Shown in pieces: positions 56,030 through 64,000 of a stretch of 64,000 nucleotides of DNA. The stretch comes from Acanthosoma haemorrhoidale (Eukaryota > Arthropoda > Insecta > Hemiptera > Acanthosomatidae): contig OV884011.1 in NCBI GenBank assembly GCA_930367205.1, positions 122,013,866 through 122,077,865 on the forward strand, in the 5' to 3' direction. Numbering within the stretch: the stretch's first letter is position 1; each line of letters starts with the position of its first letter. The notes beneath the pieces are model-generated. The model was not told the origin of the DNA, made no database searches, and saw only the letters and a list, made by a program, of their open reading frames with translations. A program made the position numbers and the translations under genes.

Positions 56030-57197
56030 GACTTGAGCGGGATTATTCGAGTATATGATAATCCTTGACTTTACCGCTAATAGTTCCATCTGTGCTGCAT
56101 ACTAATACTCTTGAGTTAATATAGAAGAGAGACCCCGTTGACCTGAGTACTGACTCCCGACCTAAGACCAGGGACCTGCGACCTTGGGCCGCACCCCTGC
56201 CCCAACAAGATGAAGAAGATGTAAGTAAATGGAAAGTCAATATATATAGTATATAGGGCCTCGGTGATTAGCTATAATGGAGATGTTGGGCGAGCTGACA
56301 GATGATATTTATTGCCGGCCGCTAGAGGTGTGAACTTATTAACGCCCTCGTTACCTTGCTCCTCTCCCGGCCGCTCCATCACCCCGGGCCACGTCCTCCA
56401 CAGTCCACCTTTCACACATGCCCGTCGAGGTCATAATATCTCTCTCTCTCATCTTAGCTTGTCAGTTCTTGCTGGGTTAATGAACTAGCGGTGTGGGAGG
56501 ATATCACCGATATATCAATAATAAAAAAGTAACGTTAAAAGTCATAGAACCGTAGTAAAACTTCTTAAGAGTATAATGGGGCTTAAGGAAAATATTATAA
56601 ATAAATTATTTCATTTATTTCATCACCATTGCGTAAGGCATGCAATTCAAATTTAAGACGTCAACGCTCCACTAAGAGAACGTTATAAAATGTCGGTCGA
56701 GGGATTGGCACCATTTAAGGTTCTTAATTACAAAATGAAATACATTATCTCTCCACGAGAGTTTTATTAGTTAAAAGGTAACGCTATTCTACACCGTTAT
56801 CTTGAGACCATCCAACTGAAAACGACCCTTCATAATTTTTCAAGAAGTTGGCATTAAGTCATCGAATCAACAATCATGAAATATATATATTGCAGTTTTA
56901 TTTCCAAGGAGGAACTCCCATGGTGTAGAAGTCAAGGTTACTACTTCATGATGTGATGTTTCAATACATGATAGTGTATTTCACTTAAAGCTCCATACAT
57001 AGAAAATGTCAGCTTATGACCTATTAAACCGTTTAAAAAAAACCGTTTAAGTTGTTAACACGATCTTAGTGACCATTAATTGAAACTTTTGTCACAATTT
57101 TTTATTATTTCCAATACTGCTAGCGCTTTCCATGGCTTAAACCACCATCTTTAGGTGCTTAGAATAGATACTACCTCCACCCTGCGAGTTTGTTAGA
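56030..57197. other. non-coding DNA with a GC-rich island at about 56260-56500
   Basis: The island contains CGGCCGCTAG, CCCGGCCGCTCC, a T-box-like AGGTGTGAA (near 56324) and TTTCACAC. 56891-56965 is copy 2 of the 75-bp dispersed repeat. No gene was recognised. Confidence 0.4.
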
Positions 57198-59348
57198 CAG
57201 AAACTTACTAGGCGAAATCCTGATCTCCTTGACTTCTTTTTTTACAATAGTTTAGGAACACTAAACTACTCACTCACGCGCCTTGATGACCTCTCCTCTG
57301 ATCATAGTCCTTTATTATTAACCATTTCCCTAAGACCAATTCACAAACTGCCTCCTCCTTCATTTATTAGGGGCCCAGTTAACTGGGACCACTTCCGCCA
57401 GCTTCTTACAGAGTCCGTAAACCTAAAATTGTCCTTGAAAACATCGCAAGACCTAGACGATGCAGTGCATTCTTTCACTGCTCTGGTACAGAGGTCGGCT
57501 TGGGAGGCATCGTCACCCCATCGTCACCCAAAAATCCACAATCATAATCGTTTACCTCAGCATCTCAAAGATCTAATCCAATCCAAACGCCGCTCCAGAA
57601 CAGTGTGGCAAAGATCCCGGCAACCTGTTGATCGCCACACGTACAATCAGTATTGCCGATTGGTAAAGCGGCGATTGGCATCCTTCCGTTCCGATTCTTT
57701 CAATTCCTACCTCTCCTCTCTGTCCACCAGGGATAACTCCTTGTGGAATGTAACCAAAAAAATCCTAAAGTATCAACCTGTTTCACACCCACTCCGTCGT
57801 GATGATAGGTCCTGGGCGGCTTCGGATGGGGATAGATCGGAGGAATTTGCTCTGCATCTTACCCATACTTTCACACCTCACCTTTCTCATCAAATCCATA
57901 CTCACAGCACAACTGTGGAAGATTTCCTCACTTCACCTATTCCTCTCTCTCTTCCACCAAAAGCCGTTAACCCCTCTGAGGTTAAATACCTTCTGAAAAA
58001 CTTACCTTACCGAAAATCCCCTGGATATGATCTCCTTACTCCTCAAATTCTCAAACAGCTTCCTCATAAAGCCATAATCTTCCTAACCTACATCTATCAT
58101 TGCATTATCCGAACCACGCACTTTCCTCTCCTCTGGAAACACTCCATTATTGTCCTATTCGCCAAACCCGGAAAACCACCCAACGACGCCTCATCTTACC
58201 GTCCAATTAGCCTACTCCCTATCCTCTCAAAAATATTTGAGAAACTCCTCTTAAAACGTCTACTTCCAATTGTTGAATCCAAAAACCTTTTTCCTGTACA
58301 TCAGTTTGGCTTCCGTCAACAACATTCCACTACTCAACAAGGCCTTCGCGTTGTTGATCACATTTCCTCAGCCCTTGAATCCAAACAGTATTCCACTGCT
58401 GCATTTCTGGACATAGCTCAAGCTTTTGACAGGGTTTGGCACGCAGGTTTGCTTTACAAGCTCAAAACACATTTACCACAGACTCTTTTCCTAATCCTAC
58501 AGTCCTACCTTTCAAACCGCTTCTTCCAAGTCCGCTGTGGTTTAGAATATTCTAACTACTATCCCATAAAAGCAGGAGTTCCACAGGGTAGCGTCCTGGG
58601 TCCCATCCTCTATAACCTATATACCACTGTCCCCTCTACCCCCAATACCTTCTTGGCAACATTTGCAGATGACACTGCAGTCTTGTTATCCCACTCAGAC
58701 CCTGATATAGCATCCCAAAACCTTCAAAAACACCTTGATTAGATTGAGTATTGGTGCAACCAATGGCGAATCAAGGTCAATGAAGCAAAATGTTCCCACA
58801 TAACCTTTGCCCTCTGCCGCAAGTCCTGTCCGCTAGTATTTTTCAATTCGATTCCTCTCCCCGTGTCTGAGACAGTACGGTATTTAGGCTTCCATCTCGA
58901 CAAAAGACTTACATGGAACCCACACACGAGGCTAAAAAGACAAGAACTAAACAGACGCTTTGGACTACTGTACAGACTACTTCGAAGGACATCCCATCTC
59001 TCAATAGAAAATAAACTACTTATTTACAAAGTTACACTTAAGCCAATCTGGACATACGGAATAGAGCTATGGGGGACAGCAAAAAAGTCAAACATCATGC
59101 GCATCCAATCCTTTCAATCAAAAGTCCTGAGAACAATAGTAAATGCCCCCTATTACGTCACCAACAAAACCCTTCATAATGATCTTAATATACCCTACAT
59201 TCTTGAACTCATCCCTTCCAAATTCATGAAATTCCATAGTAACCTATCAAACCACCCTAATCCCGTAGCACAGTCATTGCACTGCTCCACTCATCCCTAT
59301 AAACCTCCCCGGAGACTGAAACGGCAGTGGCCTCGTGACCTACTATAA
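57198..59348 (+). pseudogene. LINE-3 ORF2: reverse transcriptase, one nonsense codon
   Basis: The reading frame is open from about 57198 with no ATG because of 5' truncation. Only the endonuclease end (LDDLSSDHSPLLL) is retained. The RT shows NLPYRKSPGYDLLTPQIL, SSYRPISLLPILSKIFEKLL, AAFLDIAQAFDRVWHAGLL, AGVPQGSVLGPILYNLY and FADDTAVLL (FADD 58662-58673). A TAG at 58740-58742 replaces the Glu/Asp-type codon found at the matching place in LINE-1. The same frame then continues with FHLDKRLTWNPHTRL and WTYGIELWGTAKKSNI to the stop at 59346-59348. Two codons present in LINE-1 (between T and VPSTPN) are absent. Confidence 0.9.
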
Positions 59349-59705
59349 ATGCGCACAGTGGGAGTCCTGGCAATGGCCAGTTTCTCCAATCATGTCCTGA
59401 GCGTATGTGGCTCTCGCGCTCTTCGGCAGCCTCCGCTGGCTCGTATCCGGTGACGTGGCTGGTGGGGAGCGTGGGGGACTTCCCGAGACTCCGCTTCCTC
59501 TTTCGCTTGCGAGGGAGGCAACAACCGTGGACTTGGGGGGCCCCTGGGCTGTTTGTAAATGTTTGTAAATATTGTATGAATGTGCGAACGAATGATGACT
59601 TGTAAATATGGTATGAATGAAAACACTTATCTCAATTATTTATTGCCTATTAAGTAAAGGCAGATTGTAATTTCATCATAATAAAGTTGTTGTTATCACT
59701 ACAAA
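57198..59705 (+). mobile_element. 5'-truncated Jockey LINE (LINE-3), same family group as LINE-1
   Basis: It starts within the endonuclease (DFFFYNSLGTLNYSLTRLDD, as in LINE-1) and runs through the whole RT and C-terminus to a 3' UTR with AATAAAG (near 59680) and an A-rich end. ORF2 is almost continuous. The 3' UTR matches LINE-1 3640-3990 inverted. Confidence 0.92.
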
Positions 59706-61904
59706 AAATTTAAAAAAAAAATTACTTTTTCATTGGTGAATAATACATGCCTAAAAACAACCAGCAGATCGGAGTATGAATACACCAACAAGGTACTAAA
59801 ACTTTCATTGCCAACGTACAACCCTTATTTTTATAAATTGATCAAAAATTGTCCAATATTAAATGACTGTGAGTTAAAAAAAAACTGGGCAGTAGTAGGG
59901 TCCTCAGTTTAATCATTCTAGCCTGGAAATTCTGGGGTTGAAAAAAGATCTGCAAGTAATAAATATTCCTCTTTGCTGCTGGTTGGTGATGAGCAAAACT
60001 TAATTGCTAATTTTAATATCTTATTAAAGTTTTCTAAGCATACCCAAGAAAGATCTAAAATGGTTTTATGTCTAATTTTTCTACATTTAACACAATAGCA
60101 GTACGTCTAAAGTTTAAAATGTTGTTTCAGATTTATTCCTGAATTATTGAATATTGATTGAAGGTCCCTCAATAAAAAATAAATTATTTCTACAATAGAC
60201 AAAGAGGTTCCACCTATATATTGAGCGATTATAAGGATTTTATGGACTTTTAACAAACATCCAGCAACTTCCATTGCGCAATTCTAAACATTACATAATG
60301 GTAATAATATTTATTTATTTGTCTTAAGGAAATTTTTTTTATTTTTGCGTGAATTATACCCATTTTTATACTAAAATACAAATAACAAGACACTAAGATA
60401 TTACAAATATAAATTTTAATAAATCTTCTCAATTATTGCTATCATCATCCAGACATTAAGCGCAATGACGGTAATATTTCTCAAACCGGTAAGCCCAGAG
60501 AAAAAAAAATACAGGATATATTGATTGTTCATCCTTTACTACAGATATTTAATCTACCACAAAATAGTAGATTATAATCGCAAAATAAATGTTAAAGCAT
60601 TCAGTTTCAGTCTCTATTTGGCCTAAAAGTATTTAGTTTCAGTCTCTATTTGACCTAAAAGCATGCAGTTCTGCAGCAACTCTTTAACTCTCCACATCTC
60701 CTAGTAACGTTAAAAACAATTGCAGCCCAATCAAAAAAAAATTAAAGACAATTTTTTAAAATGTACAATTTCCAGAAGCAGAAACATTTCTACTCTTAAA
60801 TACATTTTTTTGTTATTTGGGGTTATTGAAGGAAATGCAATAGTGATTCGATTTTAATTACAAATCATAAGTTATATGAAATTTATACTTTAATAAACAA
60901 GAAAAGGGCTCTAATTTATACGAAGTAGTTGTAGTATTATTTCAGTCGTGAGTTGAAATGCTCAAATTTATCAACTATATAGTTAAAATGAGCCATGGTA
61001 ATGTTTTATCATGACACTGAGTATACATGCATAAAGATGGCCTCAGATGGAAAAAGGCGAACCACGAATAAAAATACCACAGATGGACATGGGAACAACT
61101 CGATTATGGTTGAAACAGAGTTATCGTGTGGAAACTGAAACATTCCTTTAAAATTAGAGGGTGTTTTGATTTCACTCTGTTTTTCTTACCTACCCAACCA
61201 TTTTTTTCTCCCTTTTTATAAAACCGCCCAAGATTGTACGCCCCTTCAATGTGTGGAGTGCGTGACTACCAAGTACCGTTTTAATCACTCAATTCGAAAA
61301 ATTATACTTTCAAAACTAAACACACTAAGAGAATAATTTAAAACAATGCCACCACTCTTTTTTTTTGTCCGCTCTGGATGTTGCTTTGTACTATTTTTGT
61401 AATAGTAATTGAAATGCCAAGTTGAACCCTTGGTCAAGTCACTTAACATGAAGTAATTGTTTCCACCTATCAATTAATTCATATTGTTGTTTAGACGTGA
61501 TTTATGATTAATATCTTTGTTATGCGTGCATACTAAATATGTACATAAATATATATTGGGGGGGGGGGGGATTGCCATTACCAGCTTAACGATGCGCTGT
61601 TCACATAAAAAGCAAATACAAGGGAAACTTAAAATCTGATGTTTTTAAATCACTGTAGCCCTGAGTACAAACATAATTTTAAAAGTTTTGAATCCGTGGG
61701 ACGTTATCTCTAGATGGTACAAGGCGTCCGAAGGTTGCCACTGTGATTTGTAGATTTTACTGTAGATTAAAAGTTATTCTCCCAACAATCACTATGATTT
61801 TTAGACCATATCAAGGTGCTACTCCTTTTCCCTCACAATATTAGGTCCTACCTACCTCAATGTACTGCATATGTCTATCGTCGTCAGAAAAAAAAATCCT
61901 AAGA
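59706..61904. other. AT-rich non-coding DNA
   Basis: No gene was recognised. It holds a 32-bp tandem pair at 60599-60662 (annotated separately) and a G run at 61560-61571. Confidence 0.45.
60599..60662. repeat. 32-bp tandem duplication
   Basis: 'AGTTTCAGTCTCTATTTGGC' followed by CTAAAAG is repeated immediately with a G-to-A change (GGCC/GACC). Confidence 0.9.
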
Positions 61905-61972
61905 GGTGCTAAGAATCGAACCTGAAACATTACTAATCCAGAGAGCTGACCACTAGACCACGACGAGGATCA
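61905..61972 (-). other. tRNA-derived (SINE-head or tRNA pseudogene) sequence
   Basis: The minus strand has an A box TGGTCTAGTGG (61950-61960) and a B box GGTTCGATTCT (61912-61922) at tRNA-like spacing. The D-arm resembles tRNA-Glu/Asp. Acceptor and anticodon stems do not pair well. Downstream on the minus strand comes TTAGGATTTTTTTTTCTG, where a pol III terminator-like T run occurs. Either a decayed tRNA or the head of a SINE. Confidence 0.6.
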
Positions 61973-64000
61973 ATTAAAGAATGTTATAACAAAAATAATA
62001 TAACACATAAAAAACAACAACTAACATACAACATAATTAAAACGGCCAGCCTTCTTCTTCTTGTTCACATGTCGTCATTTACTATTAATCAAGAGAGGGA
62101 AAAAAATTGAATTAAAACGTAGTTTAGATTACATGTATATTTTTTAAATATTAACAGCAATCAAAGCAGGGAAGGCCGGCAGTCAGGTAGACATCGGAGT
62201 TCACATATTAGCATACATTTACATCCAGCCTAATCCGTTTAATAAATAGCACCACATTTATCACGGCCATTTGAAATTTTACCACGCCTCTTTCGTATTC
62301 TTTTGGGATATCAATTATTTTCACGGTATATTCAATCCGTTCAGATTTCCTGCCTACAGCTCATCATTAATCAGCCTCGTTCAAGTTAATAATTTTCTTC
62401 TGAGGGTCTGATTGTACTTATATCGTTATAGTACACCGACTCCAGGAAGATTTCGATACCGATAGTCACTAATCAAATTGAGCGCTCTTAATATAAGATA
62501 GCTAAGAACAAAAAGGTAAGCGTTTCCACGATCTTACTGATTACTCCCTCTCTATTAATTTCCTAACTTTTATCGATTTTTTTTATTAACCAGTTGTTAT
62601 CAAACACGCCCCATTTAATGGTAATGAATGCACTCGTGAACTCGCCATTGCGGTCAACTTTTTTGTGAAAACAATTGTAATGATGATTCTATTGAATGTC
62701 ATTAACCTGACATTACTTTTATTTTAAACTATAGACTAACTATACTCCACTACAGTTACTATAGTTTATAGTAACTATAGACTACTAAACCCCCTTATTA
62801 TTTACAACAAATAGTTATTAATTAATTAATAGTAAGAAATTAGAAGAAGCAGAAATAAGAAGGTTTTAAAAAAAGAAGCAATAAGGTGTATCCTTTTACT
62901 CAATGGAACCATCAAACATATTAGATCAGTGATAGGCCCAGAATCGTCCGGATATTATTGATAAACAGTTGGTTGCAACATGTTATTGTTGTTATGTTAT
63001 GTTGTGATTGAATATTTACTGGTGAGAATATGTCTTCTTTATTTTAAAATACACCCAAGTTTCATTAATTTAAAAAATATGTATAATAATAACCAATCGA
63101 GCACACATAGATTCATCCATAGCATCAATAGCAATGGAATTATATTTTCCAGAAACAGTTCTTATCTTGATCCTGTTGAATGTTATAAAAGCAGGGATTT
63201 TAATTTATAATGCCTTAGCTGCTTTGTATATAAGCCTCTTATACATTCTCTGCTTCACTATTTAATTGTTTTCAATTGAACTGTAAGAGATTAATTTTTA
63301 TTTATATGTAGATAAAGGGTGTATATAAATTAGCTATCATATGGTTATTTAGTTGATTTTACAATTTACTTCCTTTCTTACCTCTTTTAATTAGTAAATA
63401 AAAGTAAAATGTTTACTCAATTTTGTAGAAATTGAATTAAAAAGAAGAAAGCAGTAGAAAGAATAAAGTTTTATGTCTATGATTAAAATTTATTATGACC
63501 TATCCCTTTTGAAAATGCAACGTTTTCAGTAAACTAATTAAAATTGAATAAGTAAATTTGGTAAAATAGTTTTTTATTAATGCAGATAAAACAATTGGTT
63601 GATTGAAAAATAATTGTTATTTGATGAATGCATATTTTTATATGTAAGTTTGAACGTTACCGCCAAACTTCGGAACATATGTTAGGTGTCTCTACAGATG
63701 GCGCTAGTATCAAAGGACGCTCCGAGCTATAACCTGGTGAAAACCAGTTAAGACAATGGTCAATACTTATTATCGACAATTGTATTAATTCAGGTTAGTT
63801 ATAAGTTTTATTTGTTTATTTTAATATTTGTAGCGCTAGCTAATGTGTACATATGTTTAATATTACAGTTCTAAACTACTTCTGCAAGTGTTCGATTTAT
63901 AACCTGACAACACCCACTTCCTTTAAGTTTCTGAATTCAAAACTTACAAATCAATACAATGGAGACAAAGGCGGAATTTCATTTCATCTCAGAAGCTGGT
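61973..64000. other. AT-rich non-coding DNA to the window end
   Basis: No gene was recognised. A hairpin GTTACTATA-GTT-TATAGTAAC lies at about 62754-62774. A GC-richer motif cluster occurs near 63650-63730. Confidence 0.45.
63694..63706 (+). promoter_or_regulatory. CTCF-core-like motif
   Basis: ACAGATGGCGCTA contains AGATGGCGC, the core recognised by insect CTCF in established work. A single short match can be chance or part of a repeat. Confidence 0.25.

Overview
This is eukaryotic, AT-rich genomic DNA, most likely from an insect. The repeat content points that way: Jockey-type LINEs, an errantivirus-like Ty3/Gypsy element inserted in a TA-repeat, a mariner terminal repeat and tRNA-derived sequences. 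There are no operons, ribosome-binding sites or bacterial genes. The order of insect cannot be fixed from the sequence alone. Almost every long reading frame belongs to a retrotransposon. The rest is AT-rich non-coding DNA carrying several compact GC-richer islands that look like unique, possibly regulatory, sequence.

Layout. 1-225 is a dispersed repeat with a second copy near 29.8 kb. 3640-7538 (minus) is a Jockey LINE with both ends present, bounded by a 14-bp target-site duplication. It has an internal deletion in ORF2 and a tRNA-Leu-like sequence in its 5' region. 10.0-10.7 kb holds stacked 3'-UTR fragments of another LINE family. 11901-about 15930 (minus) is a second, diverged Jockey-like LINE with a broken ORF1 and ORF2. 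A short LINE 3' end (16420-16940) is followed by the most interesting non-repeat candidate, a two-exon gene (17258-17531) encoding 58 residues with good splice sites, and then by an orphan mariner terminus (17892). A GC-rich block at 20.2-20.7 kb could be a promoter or first exon. A decayed LINE lies at 21.7-22.3 kb.

22941-28262 (plus) is a complete but inactivated errantivirus-like LTR retrotransposon: 184-bp LTRs of AGTTAA...TTAACT type, tRNA-Phe-like primer site, TATA target duplication, gag-pol and no env. A 363-bp CT microsatellite, tandem repeats, a probable 757-bp solo LTR (31578-32334) and several LINE fragments follow.

44414-52265 (plus) is a very young Ty3/Gypsy element. Its 1.2-kb LTRs differ by one substitution and one A in a homopolymer, and it has a CAAT target duplication and a tRNA-Leu-like primer site. 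Gag-protease, RT and RNase H-integrase are present but divided by two single-base frame changes. A perfect 13-bp hairpin sits between the pol stop codon and the 3' LTR.

54.7-55.6 kb and 57.2-59.7 kb are further 5'-truncated Jockey LINEs. The second is nearly intact, with one nonsense codon in the RT frame. The right end is mostly AT-rich DNA with a tRNA-derived, SINE-like head (61.9 kb) and a CTCF-core-like motif (63.69 kb).

How the parts relate. The LINEs would supply the endonuclease and reverse transcriptase for target-primed insertion. The truncated and 3'-end-only copies (10.5, 16.4, 55.7 kb) are the expected products of that process. The two LTR elements represent an older insertion (LTRs about 2% diverged) and a recent one (LTRs about 0.1% diverged).
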